From an uncultured Dialister sp. (lineage in GTDB: Bacteria > Bacillota > Negativicutes > Veillonellales > Dialisteraceae), in contig NZ_UQKJ01000054.1 in NCBI RefSeq assembly GCF_900541605.1, forward strand, positions 1 to 13,421: DNA of 13,421 bases. Direction: 5' to 3'. The notes under the pieces are model-generated. The model searched no databases. It was given only the letters and a program-made list of their open reading frames with translations, and had not been told where the DNA came from. Each line of letters opens with the position of its first letter. The first letter of the stretch is position 1. Shown one piece after another: positions 6,585-13,406 of the stretch. The position numbers and the translations under genes were made by a program.

Positions 6585-7538
6585 ATGGACATGGAAGACA
6601 CTTCTAAATTGAAGATTTTTACAGGCACCGCACATCCGGCACTGGCAAAGGAAATTTCTGACTACATCGGAGTGCCCCTGGGAAAGGCTATCTGTGGCCG
6701 TTTCAATAACGGCGAAATCCAGGTCATGATTAATGAAAGTGTCCGTGGTAAGGACTGCTTCATTATCCAGCCAACCGGTGCGCCGGTCAATGATAACCTC
6801 ATGGAAATGCTCATCATGGTAGATGCACTGAAGAGAGCATCTGCCCGTCATATTACGGTGGTTGTTCCATATTACGGCTATGCACGGCAGGACAGAAAGA
6901 CCAGAGGTCGTGAACCTATCAGTGCGAAACTGGTAGCGGATCTTATGTCTGCTGCCGGCGTAACAAGGGTAGTCACCATGGATCTCCATGCAGGCCAGAT
7001 TCAGGGATTCTTTAATGTGCCGGTGGATCACCTCATGTCTGCTTCCCTTCTGGCTGACTATGTGAAATCCAAGAATCTGGATAACCTGACCATTGTTTCC
7101 CCAGACCTCGGCGGCGTTACCCGTGCCCGGGAACTGGCAGACCGTGTAGGTGCACCGATCGCTATCATTGAAAAACGGCGTCCTGAACCGGGGGTTGCCA
7201 AAGTTATGAACATCATCGGAAACGTAAAAGATCGTAACTGCTTCGTGGTCGATGATATCGTTGATACTGCGGGTTCTCTCTGCGAAGGTGCAAAAGCTCT
7301 TGCTGAATATGGCGCAAAGAATGTGTACGCTGCTGTATGCCATCCGGTCCTCACGGATCCGGCTACGGAAAGAATTAGAAATTCCAATATTAAAGAGTTG
7401 ATTGTAACGAATTCCCTGCCTATTCCGAAAGAAAAGATCCAGGATAAGCTGACAGTTCTTTCTATCGCTCCTCTCCTCGGTGAAGCAATTCTCCGTATTT
7501 TCCATGATGCTTCTGTAAGCCAGCTGTTTGATAAATAA
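6585..7538 (+). CDS. prs: Ribose-phosphate pyrophosphokinase (PRPP synthetase)
   Basis: Makes 5-phosphoribosyl 1-diphosphate from ribose 5-phosphate and ATP, feeding purine, pyrimidine, NAD, histidine and tryptophan synthesis. The 317 residues match the class I family length. Motifs: FNNGEIQV (40-47), the flexible catalytic loop YARQDRK (99-105), MDLHAGQIQGFF (132-143), and the PRPP-binding loop VVDDIVDTAGSLCEGA (221-236). A purine-rich GGGAGAGG stretch precedes the ATG at 6585; an in-frame ATG two codons later is possible but more poorly spaced. The stop codon overlaps the start of pth by one base, so these two are translationally linked. Confidence 0.96.
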   Translation: MDMEDTSKLKIFTGTAHPALAKEISDYIGVPLGKAICGRFNNGEIQVMINESVRGKDCFIIQPTGAPVNDNLMEMLIMVDALKRASARHITVVVPYYGYARQDRKTRGREPISAKLVADLMSAAGVTRVVTMDLHAGQIQGFFNVPVDHLMSASLLADYVKSKNLDNLTIVSPDLGGVTRARELADRVGAPIAIIEKRRPEPGVAKVMNIIGNVKDRNCFVVDDIVDTAGSLCEGAKALAEYGAKNVYAAVCHPVLTDPATERIRNSNIKELIVTNSLPIPKEKIQDKLTVLSIAPLLGEAILRIFHDASVSQLFDK

Positions 7539-8110
7539 TGAAGCTCATAGCAGGTCTTGGAAATCCGGGAACAGAATATGAACACAGCCGCCATAATATG
7601 GGATTTGATGTGATTGATGAGCTGGCCCGGCGCTGGCATGTGTCAAACTGGAAAGAAGACATGAAAGCGGACATCGGGCAGACCCTGTTTCATGGGGAGA
7701 AGGTCCTTCTGGTGAAGCCTTTAACCTATATGAACAACAGTGGTGAAGCTGTCGGGGCAATTGCCAGATACTATAAAATCGGACTTGACGATATCTTCAT
7801 CATCTGCGATGATCTGGATTTACCGCCCGGAAAGACCAGAATCCGGAAAAAAGGTGCCTCCGGCGGACATAATGGTATTAAATCACTCATTGCCCATTTG
7901 GGAAGTGAGAGTTTCAATCGCTTCCGTATTGGCGTAGGCCATCCCAAAGATGGTCATACGGTGGTGGAACATGTGCTGACCCGTCCTTACGGGGAAGACA
8001 TTGAGAAAATAGAAGAGGCAAAAATCCATACCGCCGATTCCATTGAAGACGCTTTGGAAAATGGTGTAGATCATGCCATGAATAAATTTAATCCGAAGAG
8101 AAAAGGATAA
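7538..8110 (+). CDS. pth: Peptidyl-tRNA hydrolase
   Basis: Releases tRNA from prematurely dissociated peptidyl-tRNA in the cytoplasm. The 190-residue protein matches bacterial Pth. Visible key residues are N9 in AGLGNPG, catalytic H19 in SRHNMGFDV, N66 in YMNNSG, D91 in CDDLDLPPG and N112 in GGHNGIKS, aligning with E. coli N10, H20, N68, D93 and N114. The ATG overlaps the prs stop (TAATG) and no strong ribosome site precedes it, so it probably depends on translation of prs. A strong terminator follows, ending the glmU-prs-pth unit; mfd, often next in Bacillus, is not here. Confidence 0.96.
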   Translation: MKLIAGLGNPGTEYEHSRHNMGFDVIDELARRWHVSNWKEDMKADIGQTLFHGEKVLLVKPLTYMNNSGEAVGAIARYYKIGLDDIFIICDDLDLPPGKTRIRKKGASGGHNGIKSLIAHLGSESFNRFRIGVGHPKDGHTVVEHVLTRPYGEDIEKIEEAKIHTADSIEDALENGVDHAMNKFNPKRKG

Positions 8111-8115
8111 ATTAG

Positions 8116-8150
8116 AGGGACAGCTTCTCTGGAGGCTGTCCCTTTTCTTC
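8116..8150 (+). terminator. Intrinsic terminator after pth
   Basis: Stem agggacagc (8116-8124) with gctgtccct (8135-8143), extendable by three pairs to a TCTG loop, then TTTTCTTCTCT. It begins six bases after the pth stop. Confidence 0.88.
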
Positions 8151-8239
8151 TCTGTTTATGTTTGAGGGAGTGAATCGGCATTCCCTGTTTCAGAGGTATC
8201 CATAGGCAGAAAAAATATTTATTATGTAAGGAGTCCATT

Positions 8240-8905
8240 ATGAAAGGCACACTGATTGTACTGGAAGGGATTGATGGCAGCGGAAAGGAGACACAGGCAT
8301 CTCTTTTGGAGGAAAAGTTAAAAACGCAGGGGAAAAAAGTCATGCATGTGTCCTTTCCGGATTACGAAAGCCCGTCGTCTTCTCTGGTCAAAATGTATCT
8401 CCATGGCGATTTCGGCAGCAGTCCCGAAGATGTAAATCCCTATGCCGCTTCCCTGTTTTATGCGGTAGATAGGTTTGCTTCTTATCGGACCAAGTGGAAA
8501 TCTTTTTATGAAAACGGGGGTATTGTTATTGCGGACCGTTATACCACAAGTAATATGGTACACCAGATGACCAAGTATGAAGACAGGGACAAAAGAAGAG
8601 AATTTCTCCTTTGGCTGGAAAAAACGGAGTATGGGGAGCTGGAGCTGCCCCGTCCGGATCTGGTCATTCTTTTGGATATTCCATTGGAAATTTCGGAGCG
8701 GCTGGTTCGTGAGAGAGCCCAAAAAGGAGGATCCATGGATATTCATGAGCAGCATCTGGATTATCTTAGAAAATGCCATGAGGCTTATGGTGAGCTTCTG
8801 CATCTTTATGGGTGGACGCGTATTTCTTGTACAGAAAAGGGAAAACTCAGACCCATAGAAGATATTGGAAATGATATTGAAAAAGCAGTGAATGAGAAAT
8901 TATAA
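8240..8905 (+). CDS. tmk: Thymidylate kinase (dTMP kinase)
   Basis: Phosphorylates dTMP to dTDP using ATP, an essential step to dTTP. The 221-residue protein begins with the P-loop LEGIDGSGKETQA (8-20), carries YAVDRF (74-79) typical of the nucleotide-binding helix, the DRY motif (99-101), and a LID-like basic stretch RLVRERAQKGG (154-164). AAGGAG (8228-8233) fixes the ATG at 8240. It lies alone between the pth terminator and the riboflavin promoter; I see no clear own promoter in the roughly 80 bases upstream and no clear terminator behind it. Its sequence style is that of the Clostridia/Negativicutes thymidylate kinase variant rather than the E. coli one, so another deoxynucleotide kinase is a minor alternative. 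Confidence 0.88.
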   Translation: MKGTLIVLEGIDGSGKETQASLLEEKLKTQGKKVMHVSFPDYESPSSSLVKMYLHGDFGSSPEDVNPYAASLFYAVDRFASYRTKWKSFYENGGIVIADRYTTSNMVHQMTKYEDRDKRREFLLWLEKTEYGELELPRPDLVILLDIPLEISERLVRERAQKGGSMDIHEQHLDYLRKCHEAYGELLHLYGWTRISCTEKGKLRPIEDIGNDIEKAVNEKL

Positions 8906-8937
8906 TCCATCCTTATTTTTATCAGCCTTTGTTTTCA

Positions 8938-8965
8938 TTGCATTCTGCCATAAATCTGCTATAAT
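8938..8965 (+). promoter_or_regulatory. Promoter of the riboflavin operon
   Basis: A perfect TATAAT (8960-8965) carries a TGn extension (TGC at 8957-8959). A partial -35, TTGCAT (8938-8943), lies 16 bases upstream. Transcription would begin near 8972, about 12 bases before riboswitch helix P1. Confidence 0.8.
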
Positions 8966-8983
8966 ATATTGAGCAAATTAAAT

Positions 8984-9100
8984 CTCTTCAGGGCGGGGTG
9001 GAAGTCCCCACCGGTGGTAAAGCCCACGAACTGCAGGTATTTCCTGCGGTAGGTCTGGTGAAATTCCAGAGCCGACGGTATAGTCCGGATGAAAGAAGAG
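8984..9100 (+). promoter_or_regulatory. FMN riboswitch (RFN element)
   Basis: Near-perfect match to the RFN aptamer: AGGGCGGGGTG at the 5' side, CCCCACCGG and GGTAAAGCCC, then GGTCTGGTGAAATTCCAGAG, GCCGACGG, TATAGTCCGGATG and AAAGAAGA at the 3' side. The closing helix P1 pairs ctctt (8984-8988) with aagag (9096-9100). It precedes ribD, and a terminator follows within 20 bases. FMN binding is expected to switch the operon off. Confidence 0.97.
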
Positions 9101-9117
9101 TGGTAAAGATTGATTTT

Positions 9118-9153
9118 ATCCACCTCCCTGGAAGAAAGGAAGGTGGATTTTTT
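9118..9153 (+). terminator. Expression-platform terminator of the FMN riboswitch
   Basis: Stem atccacct (9118-9125) with aggtggat (9141-9148), followed by six T residues (9148-9153). The 3' arm also contains the AAGGAAGGTGG purine stretch that would serve as the ribD ribosome site, so formation of the hairpin would both end transcription and hide the ribosome site. Confidence 0.85.
9136..9146 (+). promoter_or_regulatory. Ribosome binding site of ribD inside the terminator arm
   Basis: The stretch aaaggaaggtgg lies five to eight bases before an in-frame TTG at 9152. It is the only good Shine-Dalgarno candidate near the N-terminus of RibD and decides the start call. Confidence 0.6.
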
Positions 9154-10351
9154 GCGTATCGATGAAGACAGGAAATACATGGCCCGGGCACTGGAACTGG
9201 CAGTCCGGGGAATGGGGCACGCCCGTCCAAATCCTATGGTGGGAGCTGTCATTGTCAAAGACGGACGAATCATTGGAGAGGGATGGCATGAAAAATTTGG
9301 TGGTCCCCATGCAGAGGTCAATGCCTTTGCCCATTGTACGGAAGATCCTAAAGGAGCAACGCTTTATGTGACGCTGGAACCCTGCTCCCACTACGGCAAG
9401 ACACCGCCCTGTGCTGATCTGATCATAAAGAAAGATATAGATCGTGTAGTCACAGCTATGGTAGACCCAAATCCCCTTGTGTCCGGTAAGGGAATTCGCA
9501 AACTGCGGGATGCTGGCATTTTTGTGACCGTAGGGGTTATGGAAAAGGAAGCCCGGAAGCTGAATGAAGTGTTTCTGAAATATGTGACAGAACATAAGCC
9601 TTTCGTCCTTTATAAGGCAGCCATGTCCCTGGATGGTAAGACAGCCTGCTATACTGGAGATTCCCAATGGATCTCTTCGGAAGAATCCAGAGAGGAAGTC
9701 CATGTTCTCAGGGGATGCTATAAAGGCATCATGGTTGGCGCTGGCACCATTATTAAGGATAATCCACTCCTTACAGCCCGTACAGAGGGATTGGATGACC
9801 CGGTTCGTATTATTGTAGATGGAAATCTTTCCGTCCCGTTAAAAGCCAGAGTATTCCAGGAATCTGGGGAAACTATTGTACTCACAACGACAGCAGCGGA
9901 TGAGAAAAAGAGGGAAGAACTTTCTGCCATGGGAGTGGATATCATCATGACCGATGGCGGAGAGAAGGGAAAGGTTGATCTCTCTTCTGCTATGACTGGT
10001 CTGGCGCTGAAAGGCATTGACGGCATTCTTCTGGAAGGCGGTGCTACATTGGCAGCATCGGCTTTTGAAGCTGGTATTGTAGATAAAGTCAGAATTTACC
10101 AGGCTCCCATGGTTATCGGCGGCATAGAAGCGCCGGGACTCATTGGGGGAAAAGGAGCTTCTTCCATAGAAAAGGCCGTCAGAATGAAAGATATTTCGAC
10201 TGAAATGTCTGGACCGGACCTGGTTATAGAAGCTTATGTGGATAAAGGAAATATGGAAACTCCGGACAAACGGATTGATGAGCTCGAAGAGGAATTGAAA
10301 GATAAATCGGATCCTTCCGTACAGAATGAAGCAGAAAATAAAGAGGCATGA
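9152..10351 (+). CDS. ribD: Bifunctional riboflavin biosynthesis deaminase/reductase (RibD)
   Basis: Carries out two steps of the riboflavin pathway: deamination of the pyrimidine product of GTP cyclohydrolase II, then NADPH-dependent reduction of its ribosyl side chain. Numbered from the TTG start, the deaminase domain has PHAEV (zinc ligand H53, proton-shuttle E55) and EPCSHYGKTPPC (C78, C87). The reductase domain begins near KAAMSLDGK (155-163) with DSQWISS (170-176). The chosen start at 9152 places the conserved YM-A-x-ALELA segment about as far from the N-terminus as in Bacillus RibD; the in-frame ATG at 9110 lies before the terminator hairpin, and the ATG at 9179 would remove conserved residues. 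The last 35 or so residues form a highly charged, mostly acidic tail, making it longer (399 aa) than the usual 360-370. Confidence 0.93.
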   Translation: MRIDEDRKYMARALELAVRGMGHARPNPMVGAVIVKDGRIIGEGWHEKFGGPHAEVNAFAHCTEDPKGATLYVTLEPCSHYGKTPPCADLIIKKDIDRVVTAMVDPNPLVSGKGIRKLRDAGIFVTVGVMEKEARKLNEVFLKYVTEHKPFVLYKAAMSLDGKTACYTGDSQWISSEESREEVHVLRGCYKGIMVGAGTIIKDNPLLTARTEGLDDPVRIIVDGNLSVPLKARVFQESGETIVLTTTAADEKKREELSAMGVDIIMTDGGEKGKVDLSSAMTGLALKGIDGILLEGGATLAASAFEAGIVDKVRIYQAPMVIGGIEAPGLIGGKGASSIEKAVRMKDISTEMSGPDLVIEAYVDKGNMETPDKRIDELEEELKDKSDPSVQNEAENKEA

Positions 10352-10352
10352 T

Positions 10353-11006
10353 ATGTTTACCGGTATTGTAGAGGAAATTGGCCATATCCGGCGGATTATA
10401 AAAAGAAATCGGGCGGAACGGCTTACCGTTTCCTGCAGCAGGGTGCTTGAGGGGACAAAAATCGGGGACAGCATCGCAGTCAATGGTGCATGCCTGACAG
10501 TGGTATCCATGACAGATGATTCCTTTGATGCTGATGTGACCCCGGAAACCATGCGGCGCACCGCATTTTCCCTTTTCCGTCCCGGCAGCCCTGTGAATCT
10601 GGAGCGGGCGCTCCGGCTCTGTGATCGGCTGGGAGGGCATATTATGATGGGCCATGTAGATGGAATAGGACATATCCTTTCCATGGAAAAAGAGGACAAT
10701 GCTTTGAATATATCTATCTCCCTGGATAGAAAATGGATGCGCTATATCATAGAAAAAGGGTCCGTGGCAGTAGATGGAATCAGCCTTACCGTGGCCAAAC
10801 GAGAAAATGGGGCATTCGGTATTGCCCTTATTCCCCACACAGGGGAAGAGACGGCGCTTTTGGAAAAACATCCCGGTGATCCGGTAAATATCGAATGCGA
10901 TTACCTGGGAAAGTATGTGGAACAACTCATGAATAGAGGCCCGGCAGAAGACCTCAGCATGGAATTGCTGGAAACTTTGGGGCATGGAGGACAGTATGGA
11001 ATATAA
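10353..11006 (+). CDS. ribE: Riboflavin synthase, alpha chain
   Basis: Dismutates two 6,7-dimethyl-8-ribityllumazine molecules into riboflavin and the pyrimidinedione. The 217-residue protein has two internally similar lumazine-binding halves, the first opening with MFTGIVEEIG and carrying GDSIAVNGACLTV (38-50), the second carrying GHVDGIG (100-106) and GSVAVDGISLTV (136-147). The ATG at 10353 gives the family's invariant MFTGIV start, with GAGG a few bases upstream; an in-frame upstream ATG at 10326 lies inside ribD. One base separates it from the ribD stop, and it overlaps ribBA by 11 bases. Called ribE in Bacillus-type naming (ribC in E. coli). Confidence 0.96.
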   Translation: MFTGIVEEIGHIRRIIKRNRAERLTVSCSRVLEGTKIGDSIAVNGACLTVVSMTDDSFDADVTPETMRRTAFSLFRPGSPVNLERALRLCDRLGGHIMMGHVDGIGHILSMEKEDNALNISISLDRKWMRYIIEKGSVAVDGISLTVAKRENGAFGIALIPHTGEETALLEKHPGDPVNIECDYLGKYVEQLMNRGPAEDLSMELLETLGHGGQYGI

Positions 11007-12225
11007 ATTTGACAGTATTGAAGAAATTATTGATGAAATCCGCAAAGGGCATATTGTCATTATGCAGGATCCGGAATCCAGGGAAAATGAAGGGGATTAT
11101 ATCTGTGCCGCTGAATTTGCGACTCCGGAAAATGTCAATCGCATGGCTTCTGAGGCAAAGGGAGTCATCTGCATGCCAATGGCGGCAGAAATTGCGGATT
11201 CCCTGTATCTGGGGCCTATGATCCGCCACAATACGGATAATCACCAGACTGCATTTCTGGAATCCATCGATTATAAGGATTCCGGTACCGGTGTATCAGC
11301 AGCGGCACGATCCATGACAGCACTGGAAGCTGTTAAAGATGGGGCAAAGCCTGAAGATTTCAGACGCCCTGGTCACCTTTTTCCATTGAAAGCGAGAAAA
11401 TGGGGGGTCCTGGAACGGCAGGGTCATACGGAAGCTACCGTAGATCTTTGTCGTCTGGCAGGCTTGAAACCGGCTGGTCTCTGCTGTGAAATCATGAATC
11501 CCGATGGAACCATGGCAAGAAAAAAAGATCTTTTCAAACTGGCCAGGGAAAAGGGCATGAAAATCGGGAGCATCCAGGAACTCATTGAATACCGAAAGAA
11601 AAATGAAAAAATTGTGGAACGGGTGGCACAGGCCCATCTTCCTACTAAATATGGCAATTTTGAAATTTACGGCTTTGTAAATCTTATGAACGGGGAACAT
11701 CATGTGGCTTTGACCATGGGAAATGTATCAGATGGGAAACCGGTACTTTGCCGTATCCACTCTGAATGTCTGACGGGAGACTGCTTCGGCTCTCTCCGCT
11801 GCGACTGCGGCCAGCAACTGTCCAGTGCCATGCGGCAGATTGCGCGGGAAGGAAGGGGCGTCCTTGTATATCTGCGCCAGGAAGGTCGTGGCATTGGTCT
11901 GATCAACAAGATTAAGGCCTACGCCCTGCAGGATGAAGGATATGATACGGTGGAAGCCAATTTGAAATTGGGATTTGCACCGGATCTTCGGGAATACATG
12001 ACCGGTGCCCAGATACTGAAGGACCTGGGAGCCACTACCATTCGGCTTCTTACAAATAATCCCCAAAAACTGGACGATGTCAAGGAATATGGGATTACCA
12101 TTTCTGAGCGGGTACCGATAGAAATGGCACCAACCAGGGAAGATGAATTTTATCTGGAAACGAAACAGAAAAAAATGGGGCATATGTTGAAACTGGATAA
12201 GGAAATCGAAGAACCAAAGGATTAA
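10996..12225 (+). CDS. ribBA: Bifunctional 3,4-dihydroxy-2-butanone-4-phosphate synthase / GTP cyclohydrolase II (RibBA)
   Basis: Supplies both riboflavin precursors: the butanone phosphate from ribulose 5-phosphate and the pyrimidine from GTP. The N-terminal half (about 1-200) has SRENEGD (28-34), RPGHLFPL (124-131), GHTEATVDL (143-151) and CCEIM (163-167), so the metal and catalytic Glu/His positions are present. The C-terminal half has the zinc motif HSECLTGDCFGSLRCDCG (C258, C269, C271) and RQEGRGIGL (294-302). The 409 residues match RibBA. The ATG at 10996 follows GGAGGA by four bases; the ATG four codons earlier would use that site as coding sequence. Slight oddities are SAAAR where the family usually has an acidic residue before the Arg, and KWGVL where KGGVL is usual. 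Confidence 0.95.
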   Translation: MEYKFDSIEEIIDEIRKGHIVIMQDPESRENEGDYICAAEFATPENVNRMASEAKGVICMPMAAEIADSLYLGPMIRHNTDNHQTAFLESIDYKDSGTGVSAAARSMTALEAVKDGAKPEDFRRPGHLFPLKARKWGVLERQGHTEATVDLCRLAGLKPAGLCCEIMNPDGTMARKKDLFKLAREKGMKIGSIQELIEYRKKNEKIVERVAQAHLPTKYGNFEIYGFVNLMNGEHHVALTMGNVSDGKPVLCRIHSECLTGDCFGSLRCDCGQQLSSAMRQIAREGRGVLVYLRQEGRGIGLINKIKAYALQDEGYDTVEANLKLGFAPDLREYMTGAQILKDLGATTIRLLTNNPQKLDDVKEYGITISERVPIEMAPTREDEFYLETKQKKMGHMLKLDKEIEEPKD

Positions 12226-12250
12226 GCGTTTGAGGATATATACGAACATT

Positions 12251-12298
12251 TGCGGGATAAACTGCCCAAATGGATTTTGATTCTATCTTATTCCCGCA
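12251..12298 (+). other. Inverted repeat in the ribBA-ribH gap
   Basis: tgcggga (12251-12257) pairs with tcccgca (12292-12298), and taa (12258-12260) with tta (12288-12290) around a single bulged T at 12291. No T tract follows, so it is unlikely to be a terminator. It could be an mRNA processing or stability element, or chance. The 123-base gap is otherwise noncoding and is the only sizeable gap inside the rib operon. Confidence 0.45.
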
Positions 12299-12348
12299 TA
12301 TTTCTTACTTGTGATTACATTCTGATACATAGAACAAAGGAGCAAAAA

Positions 12349-12816
12349 ATGAATATTATTTCCGGACTTTATAATGAAAACAAAATTCGCATTGGCATTG
12401 TAGCTTCCCGTTTTAATGAAGTCATTGTTTCAAAACTGATTGATGGCGCAGTGGATGGACTCTCCCGTCATGGTGTGGACATGGATACAGTAGATCTGGC
12501 CTGGGTGCCTGGTGCCTTTGAAATCCCGCTTGCGGCAAAGAAAATGGCAGAAAGCGGACGATATGATGCAGTTATCTGCCTTGGCGCCGTAATTCGAGGA
12601 GAAACTGACCATTATGAACACGTGGCCACAGAGGTCACAAAAGGAGTGGCCATGGCATCTCTCTCCAGTGGGGTCCCGGTACTGTACGGTGTTCTTACCA
12701 CCGATACCATTGAGCAGGCCATCAATAGGGCAGGTCTCAAGTCCGGAAACAAAGGCTTTGAGTGTGCCATGGATGCCCTTGAAATGGCCAGTCTTTTTAA
12801 GAAACTGGATAAATAA
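12349..12816 (+). CDS. ribH: 6,7-dimethyl-8-ribityllumazine synthase
   Basis: Condenses the butanone phosphate with the ribitylaminopyrimidine to form lumazine; normally a large oligomer. The 155-residue protein carries RFNE (21-24), VPGAFEIP (53-60), GAVIRGETDHYEHV (79-92, with H88 at the position of the catalytic His), and GNKG (133-136). The ATG at 12349 follows AAAGGAG (12336-12342) and gives the usual family length; an upstream in-frame ATG at 12250 would add 33 residues with no resemblance to the family. Last gene of the riboflavin operon. Confidence 0.96.
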   Translation: MNIISGLYNENKIRIGIVASRFNEVIVSKLIDGAVDGLSRHGVDMDTVDLAWVPGAFEIPLAAKKMAESGRYDAVICLGAVIRGETDHYEHVATEVTKGVAMASLSSGVPVLYGVLTTDTIEQAINRAGLKSGNKGFECAMDALEMASLFKKLDK

Positions 12817-12843
12817 GAATAAAAGGACTGTGGGAATAAATAG

Positions 12844-12876
12844 ACTGTGGGAGGCAGACGATTCCCACAGTTTTTC
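12844..12876 (+). terminator. Intrinsic terminator of the riboflavin operon
   Basis: actgtggga (12844-12852) pairs perfectly with tcccacagt (12863-12871), followed by a run of T (12871-12875). A second copy of the left arm, actgtgggaa (12827-12836), lies just upstream and could pair equally well with the same right arm. Confidence 0.88.
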
Positions 12877-12885
12877 ATTGAACAA

Positions 12886-13167
12886 TTTACATTAGTTAAT
12901 CATGTAAAGCTGCTTGGACCGTTGCTATTTATCGGGCTGTTGGGCGACGCTGATAAATGCAGTCATTCGTGCGGTGGCTGCCAATTCCTGACTGTCAGGA
13001 AAGGCTTATAGCTTTTATCACGAATGACTGACGTTAATAGCAGGTGGTAAGCGTTGCAGATAAATCAGTTATCCTGTCAGATAACAACCGGAAGCTAAGA
13101 GTATTCTGCAAGTAACTCTATCTGCAAGCATGCCTGACTACCAGGCTCCAGCAGTTCGACAAACTGC
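12886..13167. other. Unidentified structured noncoding region (candidate RNA or repeat element)
   Basis: The 386-base gap between the rib terminator and the tRNA has no supportable gene but an unusual density of inverted repeats. They are: 12886-12892/12902-12908 (7 bp); 12927-12933/12952-12958 (7 bp, extendable past a bulge); 12960-12971/13019-13030 (12 bp, perfect), enclosing 12985-12991/12995-13001 (7 bp, perfect); 13054-13062/13119-13127 (9 bp, perfect), enclosing 13068-13073/13080-13085 (6 bp); 13132-13136/13142-13146 (5 bp); and 13151-13156/13162-13167 (6 bp). I do not recognise a known RNA family, and no clear promoter of its own is visible. A decayed mobile element is an alternative. 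Strand cannot be assigned. Confidence 0.5.
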
Positions 13168-13222
13168 AATTTGTCCTTTGATTTGCAACAGATTCATCTT
13201 CAGTTTTACTTTGAATTTTCAC

Positions 13223-13251
13223 TTGAATTTATAAATAAAATCAAGTATAAT
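13223..13251 (+). promoter_or_regulatory. Promoter of the tRNA-Glu gene
   Basis: TTGAAT (13223-13228), exactly 17 bases, then a perfect TATAAT (13246-13251). The predicted start near 13258 is about five bases before the mature tRNA, so this tRNA is probably transcribed alone. Confidence 0.85.
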
Positions 13252-13262
13252 AATTCATACAT

Positions 13263-13338
13263 GGCCGGTTAGTCAAACGGTTAAGACGCTGCGTTCTCAG
13301 CGCAGAGAGTATGGGTTCGAATCCCATACCGGTCACCA
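13263..13338 (+). tRNA. tRNA-Glu (anticodon CTC)
   Basis: A 76-base cloverleaf with encoded CCA. The acceptor ggccggt pairs with accggtc (one G-U pair) and the discriminator is A. The anticodon stem ctgcg/cgcag (13289-13293, 13301-13305) holds the loop ttctcag, giving anticodon CTC at 13296-13298. The T arm is atggg-ttcgaat-cccat. It reads GAG codons. A terminator follows within five bases. Confidence 0.96.
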
Positions 13339-13342
13339 TGAG

Positions 13343-13373
13343 AAAAGGGAGCACAAGGGTGCTCCCTTTTATT
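13343..13373 (+). terminator. Intrinsic terminator after tRNA-Glu
   Basis: A perfect 12-bp stem, aaaagggagcac (13343-13354) with gtgctccctttt (13359-13370), has an AAGG loop and ends in a T-rich tract. Confidence 0.88.
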
Positions 13374-13374
13374 G

Positions 13375-13406
13375 TAAAAAGAAAACCCCCGGTTGGACCG
13401 GGGGTT
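13375..13406 (-). terminator. Terminator facing a minus-strand gene beyond the window
   Basis: aacccccggt (13384-13393) pairs perfectly with accgggggtt (13397-13406). Read on the minus strand the hairpin is followed by TTTTCTTTTT; on the plus strand the tail is poor. It therefore predicts a leftward gene just right of this window. Confidence 0.7.

Noticed and set aside
9110..9151. ATG at 9110 as the ribD start
   Set aside because: It sits before the riboswitch terminator hairpin and has no ribosome site; the encoded residues are read through the terminator itself.
12250..12348. Upstream in-frame ATG for ribH giving a 33-residue N-terminal extension
   Set aside because: The extension lies over the spacer hairpin, has no family counterpart, and a strong AAAGGAG precedes the later ATG.
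12877..13222. Integron attC-like or insertion-sequence end in the structured region before the tRNA
   Set aside because: No paired RYYYAAC/GTRRRRY cores, transposase remnant or target duplication that I can see; it is left as an unidentified structured region.
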